From assembly GCA_004154925.1 (NCBI GenBank), contig QJNS01000067.1, positions 62,001 through 126,000 of the forward strand: a DNA stretch of 64,000 nt. Reading direction: 5' to 3'. A program made the position numbers and the translations under genes. How positions within the stretch are numbered: position 1 is the stretch's first letter; the number at the start of each line of letters is the position of its first letter. This document shows, in pieces, positions 1-13,775 of this stretch. The DNA is from Monosporascus cannonballus. Its lineage: Eukaryota > Ascomycota > Sordariomycetes > Xylariales. The notes under the pieces are model-generated. The model had not been told where the DNA came from. It ran no database searches and saw only the letters and a list, made by a program, of their open reading frames with translations.

Positions 1-1611
1 ATTCTACCTATTTTATACTAACCAAAACACTTAAAAACGATAATTGCGATATGTAAAGAAAATAGCAAATTTCAACTTTATTATTATTCATAAAAAAGGC
101 TTAAAAAACGCGAAATAAATACTTTAAAAAATAGTTAAACTGTAAAGAATAGTTAAATAATATTAATGATATAGCTTTCAATATTACTCTAAACATATCT
201 ATATTTGCGATATATTACAATAATACGAGTTATACCACATAATATATATTAATAAATTAAAAATATTAACGAAAATAATTCAAGGAATAAAACTTTACAC
301 ATATTATAAATTTTCAAAACATACCAAATAAACTTAATAAGCCTTATATGCGAACATTAATCACATAAATATCTTAACATTCAACAAATCTTAAAATATT
401 TTTAACGTATTTATTATTTTCTTAAAATAAAAGTAATAATGTAAAAAAAATATCACCATAATATAACCATTACAATAAGCCCAAAACAAAAGGATATAAA
501 CTTTAAAAAACATTACAATTATTAATACTTTTAAAAGAAATTATAGAACTTAATTACTATGGGATTTATTGTTAAACTTCCTTTATCCGAAAATATAAAG
601 ACAAAAATGCATAAGGACAGTATTTCCGTAATAGTTAACAAATTTACGAAACTTTCTATTTTTTGCTTTACTTAAAAATATTACTATTAAGCAAATAAAA
701 TATATCTTTTTAAAAAATATCTTTATTATATAGGGATTACTATATAAAATCGTTTCTGACAAAAACACCATATTTACTTTAAATTTTTAACAATACCATA
801 TCTTATAAATCTATAAAACTTATAATGTCTTTAATGTATTTAGGATCTAAATAAACGAATAAACAAAATAATTACATTAAACGATAAAAACGTCTTTAAT
901 ATTAAATATTAATAATAAACAAAATCAATAAGTTAAAACGTTACTTACAATTTAATTAACAAATAATACCAATTAATGTGAAAATATTAAAACGACTTTA
1001 ACAAGCGTATATTCTATTTTTATATCTAATATTTATAAAAACGTGTATAATGAACTTATTAACGTTAAAATTATATTTTAGATTAATGTAATCTAAATAA
1101 TTATATTATAAAATTAAAAGTAAAATTTGGATCATTACGTTACGAAATTAATAAATATTGTGATTAATAAAAATTAAAAGTAATTTACCTGTTTACAAAA
1201 AATATTTAACCAAAAAATACCGCAAAATGCTGAATTTCAAATATATTAACAGAACTAAAATCAACAAAGAAATCTTAAAAGATGGTTACTAATTAAAACT
1301 TTTACTAAAAATTAAACATTATTCTATTTTCTATATTTCTCTACTTAAATTAACAAAGGATATTATCAAAGTTGATACAGTACGAAACAACGTAAAAACG
1401 AAAAAAAAACCTATATACGAAATAGGAAAAATTCGTAACATTCTAAAAAAACGAATTCACCCAATACCTAATTAAATAGAAAAATAATCCGGATTTCGAA
1501 AACACTAAAAAACCGGCAAAAACACTTATAAACGCCCAGTACTTATTAAAAGGCTTTTATTAATATCACTGAAAGCGTTTTAAGGACGGTCAAAGCGACA
1601 ATTAATAAATT
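1..1611. other. AT-rich RIP-mutated DNA ending in a plus-strand chromovirus pol remnant
   Basis: No open gene is present. Stops occur in every frame and TpA dominates, as expected after RIP. Around 1,420-1,560 the plus strand still reads like an integrase-linked chromodomain (residues such as NPDFENTKK followed by LINAQYLLKGFY). This closely resembles the copies at 13,640-13,775 and 19,745-19,910. The fragment therefore seems to be the 3' end of a plus-strand Ty3/gypsy pol, cut off where the oppositely oriented element at 1,612 begins. Confidence 0.55.
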
Positions 1612-2005
1612 TGTGACGGCTAGGCGGTTTAACAAATTATTTTACCTAAGTCGTACGGGTTTATATTAGCAAAAACATCATCGAATTCGAAAGAATAAAT
1701 ATAATAACTAATTACGCCTGGTAATACTTAAAGCATTTTAAATAACGATTTATTATTGTAAACTTTTATTATTTAAATTATGAAACCCACAAATATATAC
1801 ATAATATTTTTAACTTAAAATGCTTAAAATACTTAACCTTTTAAGCTATTCGAGCATTTTAATATTTTAATATAGATTAAAAGATTTAAAGTACTAAAAC
1901 GTTTAAAAGTATAAATTCGTTAGGTAATTAGTTTTTATATCGGGTTTAGTTCTTTTTTTTTATTTCGATCATCTTTAGATTTACCAAGTTTATTAAATCA
2001 TAATA
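1612..2005 (-). repeat. 3' LTR of element A-B
   Basis: It begins TGTGACGGCTAGGCGG and contains the family core around AAGTCGTACGGGTTTAT. It ends in a RIP-altered version of GGTCATAACA, and is 394 bp long. By comparison with the complete element at 55,113-61,963, this is the 3' LTR of a minus-strand element. Confidence 0.75.
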
Positions 2006-2950
2006 TAATTTCTTTTTTCTTAAAAATTTCGTTACGAAAATTTCGCAAATCCTTTTTATTTCTTTTATTATATCGGGTTATATTAAAACAGTTTGTTCGC
2101 GAGAACGTAGTAATATGTTTCTTTTAGAAAAACAAATTATCGCTTCAAAATCTTTTATTTTAATTATTTCTGTTAAGAAAATAATAAAATATTAAGTTTT
2201 TCGAGGTTCGGAAAGGTATATGCGATATATTCGTTATGGTAGTTTTTATAACGTTTTTGTGCTACACTAATCGGTCAATTAGAACCGTGCGCCCACCTTT
2301 TTCTTACCAAAATAGAGGCTTTTTACACCGGATATAATAATACAAATAAATTAAATAAAATTAAGCAAAAACAAATATTTCATAGAACTTTGATTAACTT
2401 AACTATATTTTATATAACACGTTAATTATTATAATAAATGCTGAAATTATCGTTACAAAAATATTACTTTACGTATTATTACAGAGAATTTAAAATTTTT
2501 CTTATGTAAAAGGTGATTACTACGTAAATCCGTATTTTCTATTCGTGGGTAATATACTTAAAATGATAATTAATTATAAAAACAATACATTTATATATTA
2601 ATTTAGGCATAGATATTTGCGTGCTATTTTTACTATTTTTCTGTAATTTATTATAATAAAGTGAACATGGTATGTTTAGATGGGAAATCGGCCAGTGCAT
2701 GGTTCTATTTAGTCTCCAAGTGTGTTTAAAGTTAAATATAAAAACTCTTTTAATAAAGAAAATTGTTTAAAATGTAAGAGAAAATCAATTTAAAACACTT
2801 TACTTATTGTTATTAATAAATTAAAGCGCCTTTAAAAATAACGCAGTAGTTTTAGTTATCGTAATATAAAAATATTTTATCGTAATATTAAAGATACAGA
2901 AATGGTGGAGAGTTTAAACTTTTTAAGCGAAAATAAAAATAATAAAGGGC
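2006..2950 (+). pseudogene. Remnant of the antisense third ORF of element A-B
   Basis: Reading away from the LTR on the plus strand, opposite to gag-pol, gives fragments such as SERYMRYIRYGSFYNV, followed after the nested insertion by a helical, lysine-rich part. The motif (R/K)YIRY...Y(N/D)V recurs beside the LTRs near 14,060 and 14,800. It belongs to an additional element-borne ORF, apparently a Cys cluster plus coiled coil. I know no named domain for it. It is interrupted by stops and by the inserted element at 2,264-2,723. Confidence 0.5.
2264..2723. mobile_element. Nested ~460-bp element with terminal inverted repeats (possible MITE)
   Basis: The left end ACACTAATCGGTCAATTAGA and the reverse complement of the right end (ACACTTGGAGACTAAATAGA) align over about 39 bp. 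They share TAGAACC(G/A)TGC(G/A)C, with differences that are mostly G/A or C/T as RIP would make. The centre is AT-rich and codes for nothing visible. It splits the antisense ORF of element A-B. The size and left end are compatible with a Tc1/mariner-pogo MITE, but a TA duplication is seen only on the left. Confidence 0.45.
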
Positions 2951-3079
2951 CGGATTAATTATTTTTATATTTATTACGCGTTTTTTTAATTACGTCAACC
3001 TTTATATTATTAATTAATCCCTTTTTAGTTTAAACGTTCTGTAAAAGGTTTTCGATATTATTAATAGAACCTTTTTAGT

Positions 3080-3175
3080 AAATATTAGATATTTATAAGA
3101 TTCTTTACAAGTTATTAGGTATTTTCGAAATCAGTTAAATCTTTCCATTTAATTAAATATTAAGTAAATCCGTTT
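3080..3175 (-). pseudogene. Chromodomain remnant of element A-B pol
   Basis: The reverse complement reads YLIKWKDLTDFENT before a stop, then VKNLIN, matching the chromodomain at the C-terminus of chromovirus integrases. It lies between the antisense ORF and the body of pol, the same place as in the other copies of the window. Confidence 0.55.
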
Positions 3176-6100
3176 TTTTCGTACGTTTAAGATTTTCTTT
3201 ATATAAATTTAATATTATTTTGTATTTTTTATTATTTATTTCGTTCGGATGTTAATGATATCTGTTATTAACTTAAGCAAAAATATTAAAAAAAGGGGAT
3301 AAAATTTAATGTTTAGTAACAATCTTAATTAATAATCAATTTCAGAAATTCCTGTAATATTTTTTTATAAATAGACACATTTAAAATACACTTTCTTTAT
3401 CAGCCTTTTTATTTAAATAGTTTTAGTAATAAAATAAATTATTTTTCCTTTTTAAAAATCTAGTTGTGTTAATGTTTTCTAGTTATACTATTCACTTATT
3501 TAATTACATATGAATTTTATATTATATTTACGTTGAAATATAAATATTTAAATTTTTTAACGTAAATACTATTTTAATACTAATGGGTTCCTTATATATA
3601 ATTTTGTAAGTATCGCATATAAATTCAAAATTAATATTTATAAAAATCGTGTTAAGGTTTTATAAGTACTAGCATTATAGATTAATTAAATACTAAGTAA
3701 TGCTTTAATTTAATTATGGTTTTTAAATTTAATATAATATTTTCAATATACTTTTAATGTTTAATATAACTACTTTATTCATTTATTTACTGACAATTTT
3801 AAATCGATTTATATTACAAGATTTCGCTCAAACACTAAGATTGACATTATTTGTTTTAGAAATAAATATATCTAATAATTTATATATATTAAAACTGTAA
3901 TTAAAAATCTAAATATGGCATTTATTTATTTTTAGTAATTCTTAAGGTGAAAAATAAAGAAGTTGCGTATATTTATATATAATTTAGAAGATATCATCGT
4001 AATATATATTTATTATTAAAGTGATATACCAAAAGAATTTAATAATAAAATTTATAATCATCGAATTTCGGTTTTTTAGATACATATAATAAATACAATT
4101 TTTCGTAAAATTTATATGGTTACATATTTTCATTATTATAAAAGTTATATTATCGTCGTAATTTTTGATTTTTATGTTTATTTTAAAAAATAATAAATTT
4201 GTTAAAATCGTCTTACAATTTGATAAACTTTAGCTAGCTATATAATTAATATTTATATATAGCGCATATTAAATTATTTATTATCTTTCCGTTATTATAA
4301 CCTTTTTAATATTTTAGTTTTTAATAAATATTTTTTTTTATTTTGTATTATATATTGTGTAATGTAACCCGTATTATTATAATTTGATAGTAACGGAAAT
4401 ATAGTTTAAAGTAACATTAAAAATAATATAATTAATCTTAATTAAATTCTTTTCTAAATTTATTCGTTTATTTGAAGTATCTGTTTTGGCGGGTTTTAAA
4501 CTATTTTTATAAAAAATAACGAAATCGAAATTCGTTAATTTTCTTATATACCGTAATAATTATTTCGTGTCTTTTTGAATTGCAAGAAAGTTGATACAAT
4601 TTTGATAATTTATATATATTATATTTGAATAAACACTCTCTAATAAACAGATATTTATATTTTCAAAAAACATAAAATAATACTTCTAGATTTCATTTTG
4701 TTTAAATTTATATAAAAAAACTACAATAATATATAATATATAATTCTATATAGTTATTTACAATACAACGGCATATATTAAATTATATATATTTAATTTT
4801 ACTTTATTAATAATAAGGTTTCTAATTTGTTAAGAAAAATATTTATAACATTTATTTATATCTTTGTTTAATAAAATTAGATAAAGGTATTATAATTTTA
4901 ATAAAGCTTCAAAAAAGGATTCTATAATAATTAATGAATTTGAAAAGTATTTATAGTTCCTTAATTATTACTGGTATTTTTATTTTATATATACAATTCT
5001 TTCTTCAAGATTAAATTTAATATATTTTAATATAACTTAAAACTTTAATACTTTATCTTATATTTTATAAAATTCATTTATTTTGTATTATTTGAGAATT
5101 TTGTGTTTGGTATAATATAAAAAACTTTACAAAAATATTTTATGTATATTCTTTCCGTTTTTATTAAATTAAACTCTTACCGAAATTATATATAATACAA
5201 GTAAAAAAGTATGTTTCCAATATATAGTCTATTATTCATTAAAGAATTATTAATACCATTATTAACTTTATTAATATACTTATTATTTAAACATTTTATA
5301 TTTTATTTATATTCTTTATACTTTAAATACAATTATAATTTGTTTCAAAATCGAATAATATACATTGTTTGGTTTGGTAAAAATAAGTTTTTTGTTACTT
5401 ATATTAAAATGTATCATATATAGTACTTAATTATAATATAATTTGATTATAGGTAATTAATTATAAGCTATAATCTGTTATACTTTTAGAGAATAAAAAA
5501 TAAAATATATTTTGCGAATAATTTCGAAAATCTAATTTAATTGTTTAAAATTAATGCTTTAAATATTTTTTCATATTTATAGTTGTTTTTCGTTAAATAT
5601 ATAAATAAGACAAAAGTTAATAAATAATTTCGTATTAATCTTTTTTAAAAAGTTATTTATATTCATAATATTGCAAAAATAGATTCATTTAATTTGTCTA
5701 TTTTTAAAAGTATTATTTTAAATCATTATTAAATAAATTATTCTTAAAGTAATTAATAATAATAAAACGTTATATTTCTCTAATATGTTTTCTATAATAT
5801 ATTTCGATAAGTAATAAGATACTTATTATATTTTATGATAATGTTTATCGTTATTTCTTATTAAATATTAAATTTTTATTCGCTTACAATTTGATTGGTA
5901 GATAGAATATAAAGCCACCTTTCTTTAATTAATTCTTCCGTTATTTAAAATTTATAATAATATATTTATAACTTTTTTAAATTTATATCGTAATTTCTAG
6001 ACATAAAGACATTGAAATTAACTATTTAATATCCCTTTTCGATAGAAGTTTTAAAGTGATTAATTTTGCATTAAACTTTCTTATTGTTCTACGCGAAACT

Positions 6101-6794
6101 TCCATTTTTAACATTTATAATTATATAAAATTTGTAATTATATTCTCTATTAATATACATTTATTAATAAAATTTAATATAATATAATTTCCGTTTAAAG
6201 CTTCGTAATTTCATTTTACGATATAGTAATACGTTTTATTGTACATATTTATAATAATAAAATTATGAACGATTACTAATATTATATTTAACGCCTTCTT
6301 TAAAAGTTTCTTTTGATTCTTCTGGCTTTTTTATATTTTCATGTTTTTATACAAAACATTTTCAAATTCCTTTTTCAGTCTATTAAAATTTATGTATTTT
6401 TCGATATATAATATATTAAGCTATTATATTTATCGCTTTTGTCGCCGGACTTGTTTTTAAGTTATATTAAATTGTTTTAATTAACTTGTAATTTTAGATT
6501 TTATTAGACAAACTATTTCTTTCTAATAATATATGATATCTTATTAATTTCTTTATACTGTATTTTGTCAAAAAACATTCGTTAGTAAATTTTTATATTC
6601 TTCGAAAAAGAGACATTTTTAAATTTATAATAAATGTGAATTAAAAGTAGAAGTCGGTAATCGCCTTTTGGTAAATCTTTTATTATGTATTAAATTAGCT
6701 TTTTTGCAGATTAGTAATTATATTAATCGTAAAAATTAAAAAAACATTTTTATACCGATAATCTTTAATCAATTTTATAAAATTACTTATTTAT

Positions 6795-6944
6795 TGTCAC
6801 GGCGCTGTACGTCTCCTTGGTTTCTGGAAGATATTCTGTTGTTGCACGAGAAAGAAAGAAGAGAGCTATCTAGCAAGCGCTCAGGGCTTGCGTATATATA
6901 GCGAAACGCCGGCTTAATTAAGCCGCTTTGCTAGTGTCGTAACA
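6795..6944. mobile_element. Short solo LTR (150 bp), unmutated, with TTTAT target duplication
   Basis: The piece starts TGTCACGGCG and ends GTCGTAACA, and is flanked on both sides by TTTAT (6,790-6,794 and 6,945-6,949). Its base composition is close to balanced while the sequence around it is extremely AT-rich. It contains a TATATATA stretch (possible promoter) and a GCCGGCTTAATTAAGCCG palindrome. It has the form of a solo LTR of a small-LTR retroelement inserted into element A-B after that element was mutated. Confidence 0.8.
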
Positions 6945-8332
6945 TTTATCAATATCGTTTTATAAGGCAATAATTCGAAAATACCGACATTCTCGTTTAT
7001 TTACTTTATTATTTTCGATTTAATTAAAAAATCGCTTCTTTTTATATATATATTCAAAACATTAATAAATAAACCTTTTTTATTTATTATATATTGAGTA
7101 TTTTCGTCGTTTTTGATATATGGCATATATTTTGTTACTTTAATTATTAAGTCCGAAATAAAAAGTTTATTTATTTCTATTTTTTTAAGGTTTTTTAACT
7201 TAGCGTTTTACCTTTTTTGCAATTTCTGTCCGATTTCTTATTATAGTAATTCTTATTTATATTAAATTTAAATTATATTAATAATATTTTCCTTATTTTT
7301 TACGAGCTTTTCAGATAAGCGGTATTTATATGTTTTAAATCTTTTTAATATACTCTTAATTCTATAAGCTTTAAAACAACATCATTCGAAATATCCTTAT
7401 CTTAAAAGATATTAATATCAAGTTGTAATTTATTATTATCTTTAATTTTATCGTTTTTAATATATTATATATATTATTAACTTTGGATTTTAATTATTAT
7501 AACGATATAATTTAATAACAATTCTCCTTGGTTAACATGAAAAAGATTTTTGTTTTTATTTCTTTGAAGCCGTTAAAAAGTTAGCTATTAATATTTTATG
7601 CTTTTACTTTAATTTCAATATAAGTTAAATAAACGCATTACCATAATTAAATATTGATTTCTTTTGTGGCAATTATTAGATGTATATTTTGGCTTTTATT
7701 TTTCTTATTTACTATTTTAAGAGTTTTCGTTAGTATTTATTGGATTTATTTGCAATTAAAATATATTTGTATTATTTTTAGATTTTCTTTTCTATAAATA
7801 TAGTAATATGATTTTCTATTATAGACTTAAGTTAAATAACGGTGTCTTCTCTAAACTATTCGATTGTAAACTTTATTCGTCCAGTACGTATTCTAAGGCG
7901 AATAAAAAATGTTTAAAGTATGTTTAATAATATATATAAGATAATTGTAGTTTTATGGAAGTATTAGTAAGTGGTTTAAGCTTAAGAAATTTTATAACCT
8001 TTCCTAATTGCTTAGTAAAATTTAATTAAATAACTTAATATGTTTTAGAAAGTTTTTTAATATCTGGGATTTTGCTTTTGCGTTTCAACTTTTTATATGC
8101 CGCCTAAAGCGATCCACTATAGCTGACTTTTTTTTCTCGAAATAAATAAGGCGCATATTTAAGAGGTTCAAATATTAAAGAATTTTTGACTTTATTAAAC
8201 GGGATTATGGCTATTTCTCGTTTTAATTTATATTATTATTAAGGATTTCGTAAGTTAGCTTCTAGTTAACCAAAAGAATATTAGTAATAAAATTTAAAAT
8301 TTGATAGTATTATTAAAGAAGAATTTATAACG

Positions 8333-8724
8333 TAAAATGGTGAAGCGGTTTAATTAATTATCAAATCTAAGTCGTACGAATTTATACTAGCAGAAATATC
8401 GTATGATTTTAAATAATAAATATAATAATTAATTACGCTTCGTACTATCAAAGGCGTTTTAATTAACGAATTATTATTTCAAATTAATACTTTTTAAATT
8501 ATGGAAATAGCGAACGTATATATGGTATTTTTGGCTTAAAATGCTTAAAGTACTTAATCTTTTAAGCTTTTCAAGTTTTTGATTTTTTTATATAGCTTAA
8601 AGAGCTTAATGTGTTAAGATTTTCTAACGCTCTAAGTTAGTTACGTAATTAGCTTTTGTGTCGGGCTTAGTTCTTTTCTTACTTCGACTCTTTCTAGGCC
8701 TGCTAAACTAGTTAGATTATAATA
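8333..8724 (-). repeat. 5' LTR of element A-B
   Basis: It is 392 bp and collinear with the LTR at 1,612-2,005, including the AAGTCGTACG core and the CTTAAAATGCTTAAAGTACTT segment peculiar to this pair. It is RIP-mutated, though its last 100 bp keep more G and C. Confidence 0.75.
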
Positions 8725-11254
8725 CATTTGATGGCATTTTTGTGAAATTGCAGTTGTTCTTTATATAATGGCGAACGTATTTTGGTTATTTTCCTATTCG
8801 CTTTATTACATTTATTGTAGAATAAAATTTGTAATCCGACAGCTTATACAATTTACAGGTATTTAATTCGAATTTATTATAACAATGTATATTTTCTTAC
8901 TTACGGAAAAATAAAGCCTAAAAATGGTATAAATATATAACGATTATAAATCCTTTGAATAAATATTAACGAAAATATTCAGCAAAATAAATTAAAAGAT
9001 AAAGACCGAAATATGAATTGAATATTTACGAAAAAAAAGGATTGATATTTAACTATAATGACACATTTATTTAATTAGTATTAATATTAAATTAAATATG
9101 AAAATTATTAATAATTAAGATTTTCGACGACTTAAAAAAAGTTCTAACGAAATTTTTTAAATTTCATCGACCCGAAACTTTCTTAAATTATGTGGTTATA
9201 ATATTGCAGATCGATAATAAGTAACATATTTAATGTATTAAAAACGTTAAAGATAAATATAATAAAAACTCCCGAAGTGATGTTAATATTTCTCGATATA
9301 ATAATATTATATATGATGTGGTTTTAAGGATTATAGAATTTAAGGTTACATAAAAAGAATTAAAACTAATTTAAATATTATAATTATAAAAGAAAAGGGA
9401 TATAAGGTATATAGGTGTCTATTATCTGAAAACCCATAAAAAATATTTAAATATTGAAATATAAAACCTAATTTAAAAGGATTCTAAAGAATAACGAAAA
9501 ACACTATTAATATAATTTAAGCCTAACGCTAATAAAAGTTATTATAATAGAAAATCCGATAAAAAAGGCGAAATATTAAAAACCTAATTTAAAAAGCATT
9601 AGAAAATAATACTACGATTTCAAGAAATAATTAAAGAAATATTGAAAATATATACAAAATATTTGTTTCGACGTTTTTACCCGATATGGCCAAATATACG
9701 GCATATATTATAGATAACTACAATACCGGATATATAAAGAATAAACAAAGTTAATTTATTAACATATCGTACATAAATATAAAAAGTATAGTATTTTATT
9801 TAAATCGAAAATAATAAAGCAAATAGATAATAATATCGATATTGTCGGATTGTTGTATTATGACATAATATTAATAAATTAGCAATTTGTCAAAATTAAT
9901 TAAAACGGAAATAATATCTCTAAAAAAACTTTTTTCTGCTTCCATATATAATAGACTCATTAATGCGCAAAAAGATAAATTTAATATATTATAAATAAAT
10001 ATTATTAATAGGCTATTACGGATTATTACTTTTAATTACTATTTATTATAAAATCTTTAAAAAAAGATAATGTTAAAAAATATATATAATGTTTTACTTA
10101 CAAATCTTGTTTGAAAATAATACATTATAATAAGCGTAATAGAACACTATATATTACACGAAATCCTTTTTTATTTAATACGATACAAAGTATGAGTTGA
10201 TTAAAAGAACTTAATATAGATTAAAGTATAAATATGCTGGTAAAAAATAATGAATATAATAATTCAATATCGTATATACGGAAATATAAATACGATTCGA
10301 TAAATTCGAAAGGGATGTAAAAAAGGTTTATTTATAAAAAGACGGTAATATAATAAAATTCAAAAAAGCTAAAAGGAATTTATAATAAAGATTTTAAATA
10401 AGATAGTAAAAGGCCTTTAACGTTTTATTACTTTAAATATATAGATTAAAAGAAATTCATATATTATAATACTAAACAAGTAGTTTGAAATAAAAATTAC
10501 ATTATATCTAATATTTTAAATAAATTTAAATTATTATAAAAAATAACTTAAAATTTTATATAAAGAGAATATTTAAAATTCAATATTTATTTATATTACT
10601 TGAAAGTTAATATCAAATGAATTATATTAAAACCATTATTTAGTTTTAATACTGAATACTTAGTTTCGACACCGTTTTATATAAAAGTTAAGATGTAAAT
10701 ATAAGATAATTACAAATATATTAATATACACTTTTAACCGGCTAGAAGTTTAATCAAATAGAATTGAGTTTATACGTTATTAATAAGCAAAATATTTTTA
10801 AACAGATTTGTAATATTAAATCGAAAATAATAACATAAATAATTATAAGAATATAATGCATACTTTAATATTTAAAGGGATGAAATATACACAAAGGTAT
10901 TGAAAACAAATATAACCAGTTGGTAATATTATTAAAATAAAATTAAATTTTCTAAATATTAACTTAAAATAATAATTTAAAATTTAAAACGTTTTAATAA
11001 TATTTTGTTATAATATGATTAATATAAATAGATTTTTAAATAGAAATTTAATATAATATTATTAAAATATAATACATTGAATTACGAAATAACATTTAAA
11101 AAAACTTATTTTAGCAATTTTGCTTAATTTATAACTTTAGTAAAAATAAATTATAAACACTTAAAAATATTAAAAAAGTCCATTATATAGAAGATATACA
11201 CGATTATCGAAATTATTCGTAAAATATCTTAGATTTCTCGTATTTAGAAAGTAA

Positions 11255-11625
11255 TAATAAAAAAGGTTTAATAATTAATAATCCATAATTAAATGATATT
11301 ATTGTTAAAAATAAATATTAGAATTTTTATATATTAAAAGACAAAACCGATTTTACGCATTAAAATAGTTTATAATATTTTTATTAAAAAAATAGATTTA
11401 GCTATATTAAATATATAGAAAAAATAAAAATATAAACCAATGTTCTAAAGAAAATATTAAGTATTTAAATAGTGAATTTTATTAACATAATATGTCAATA
11501 TATTAATAAGTTTCAAGAAGCTAATAAAAGATACATTATGAAAATCAATTTTATTTTTATTATATATTATTTCCATAATATAGTTATTTATTTAGAAATC
11601 GAAAGAATATAATTAATATAATGTT
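11255..11625 (+). pseudogene. Reverse transcriptase remnant (Ty3/gypsy)
   Basis: On the plus strand, with stops, the order of RT landmarks is kept: an LNDIIVKNKY stretch corresponding to the 'DYRxLN..T.K.RYPLP' block of Ty3/gypsy RT, then 'YIKYIEKI' at the '..AYxLIRIKEG' position, and finally FHNIVIY where the YLDDI catalytic motif should be. The catalytic Asp pair is lost. Confidence 0.6.
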
Positions 11626-13639
11626 ATAAAGTTGTTCAGATTACAAAACATAGTAAATTATTAAATATCATAAAAATGTTTATTTGATAAAGAAAAACCG
11701 AAATATTTCAAAACTATTATTATTTTAAAATAAAATAAAGTATAATCTGAAGAACTAGATGTAATTATAAACTCCTAAAAATATATAATAAGTGAAAGAG
11801 TATAAAACATATGTCAATTTATTAATTATTACGAAGATTTTATCCGAAGTTTAAAGAAGTTATATTTTTCATTGGATTTATAAAAAGTCTTTTAAATTAA
11901 AGTCATAAAACAACAAGATATTTTAAGAAAATAAAAATATAAATAAATTTAAACAAATATTAACATATAATTTAGTTGAGTCTATTAAATTAACACGTAC
12001 TATTTTAGAATACGTATTATATACAATAAATAAATAATCAAATAATTAATATATATTATATTTTATTGGATTAGTTTGTTGTAAATGACGCACTCCAACA
12101 TAATTTCGTTTTTGTAAAAAAAATATTTATTATTATTATTATAGTTTTCGAAAATTGCAAAATTTCTTTGAAAAAAAGTTACATAAATTAAAATTTATAC
12201 GAGCTAATAAAATTTTATTTGTTTTATTACGATTAAAAATTTACGGAATAATAATTATATTAAAATTTAAAAAAGTCTATTTCGATTTCATTATTATATA
12301 TAATCAAGGCTTAAAACGCTATAAAGCAGATAATGTAAAATATAATTAAATTTCGAAAAATAATTCAATAAAATGAATTCAATAATTCCGATTTTATTTT
12401 AAAAAGAAATTTACCTTTATATAAACTTATAATAAAACGGTTATATAAGAAAACATATATTAAAAACTGAAACAACATTACGATAATTTATTCAAATATA
12501 AAAGATTAAATAAATTATAATTAATGAGAAAATATTAAAGAAATTAAATATGCAATATATATCATTATTAATTATATAACAATGTAAAGATTTTTAAACT
12601 CAAAAAGTAATTTCAATATATTTATTATTTCTTTGAAAGAAAAGTATAAATATATTTTTATAAACGGGCCAAAATATAACGATATGAGATCTACGAAAAA
12701 TTTAAATTATTGTTAGTTTTAAAAAATCGCGAGATTTTAATTATTATACATTGTATTATTAAATAGTTTTGTTTCAAATGATTATAATAAGAGTATGATA
12801 TAATAATTCTTTCGTAATTCCTAATATATTTGCAAAAATATATTACTTTTTACGTTACTAAAAGTATTAAAACCGAATAAATAGTATATTTCTAAAAAAT
12901 TACTTTTAATGTATACGGATTATTACAAAACAGTATTTTCGATAAAAAACAGTATTTGATTTAAAAGGTTACCAAAGTTTTACGATATAACTCGGTTTAA
13001 ATTATATATTATTTAACGAATTTAACCTTTAAGTATATAAATCAAATACTTATATAACATATTAGAAATATTTGTTATATATTGCATGAATTGTAAATTA
13101 AATATTAAAATAAAAAAGTATTCATTATTTTATTAAAATATATTTTTAACTATTTTAAAAGCATTAAAACGAGTTTACTAAAAACAAATTTGAAATTTAT
13201 ATTTAAAGTTTATATAAATATTTATAATAAATTAATACACATTAAAGTGATGTTAACATCAAACTATTCTCAATATATATATATTAAAAAATAACAGTAA
13301 AAATCACATTTATATATAATTATATAAATAAATATTATTTTTAAAAAGGATAAAATATTAACATGTCAAAAAGAGGTATTTTTGTTATTAAAATTATTTA
13401 AATGAAAAAACGCAGTGAAATATTTAATTTTAAATATATTAATTGATATAAATCTATTAAGAAAGCTTCAGAAACGAATTATTAATTAGGACTGTTACCA
13501 AATATCAAATTTTATCCTATTTCCTATGCTTTCGTATTTAAATTATTGACGAATATTATTTAGGCTTAAATAGAATATAATAATATAAAACCAAAAAATA
13601 GAATAAAATAGAAAATAAAAATAATTCTTAATATACGAA

Positions 13640-13775
13640 AAACAATAGATTTACCTCGTATTTAATTAAATGAAAAAATTATGCAGACTTCGAAAATATC
13701 TCCAAATCTGCAAAACATTTTATGAATTCTTAATACTTATTAAAAAACTTTTATTAATAATATGGAAAACTTTTT
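13640..13775 (+). pseudogene. Chromodomain remnant (plus-strand element)
   Basis: The frame reads LIK, stop, KNYADFENISKSAKHF, stop, YLLKNFY, aligning with the chromodomain remnants at 1,420-1,560 and 19,745-19,910. It marks the C-terminal end of pol for the element ending in the LTR at 14,346. Confidence 0.55.

Larger units (their letters stand above)
1612..8724 (-). mobile_element. Near full-length RIP-mutated Ty3/gypsy chromovirus (element A-B)
   Basis: Two LTRs in the same orientation (1,612-2,005 and 8,333-8,724) share a subfamily-specific stretch rich in CTTAAAATGCTTAAA-like words and bracket about 6.3 kb. The minus strand shows gag-like sequence near 8,000-8,250 resembling the gag of the 55,113-61,963 element, RT-like sequence near 5,100, and a chromodomain (YLIKWKDL) at about 3,080-3,175. 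An extra ORF runs on the plus strand just inside the left LTR. The element carries two nested insertions, at 2,264-2,723 and 6,795-6,944. No clean target duplication is left. All reading frames are broken by stops. Confidence 0.75.

Noticed and set aside
583..771. Open frame of 62 codons in the left arm, and similar ones at 5,211-5,423 and 12,155-12,349
   Set aside because: They consist of A/T-only codons (Phe, Ile, Lys, Tyr, Asn) in RIP-mutated repeats. Open stretches of this size arise by chance, and none matched the element's proteins.
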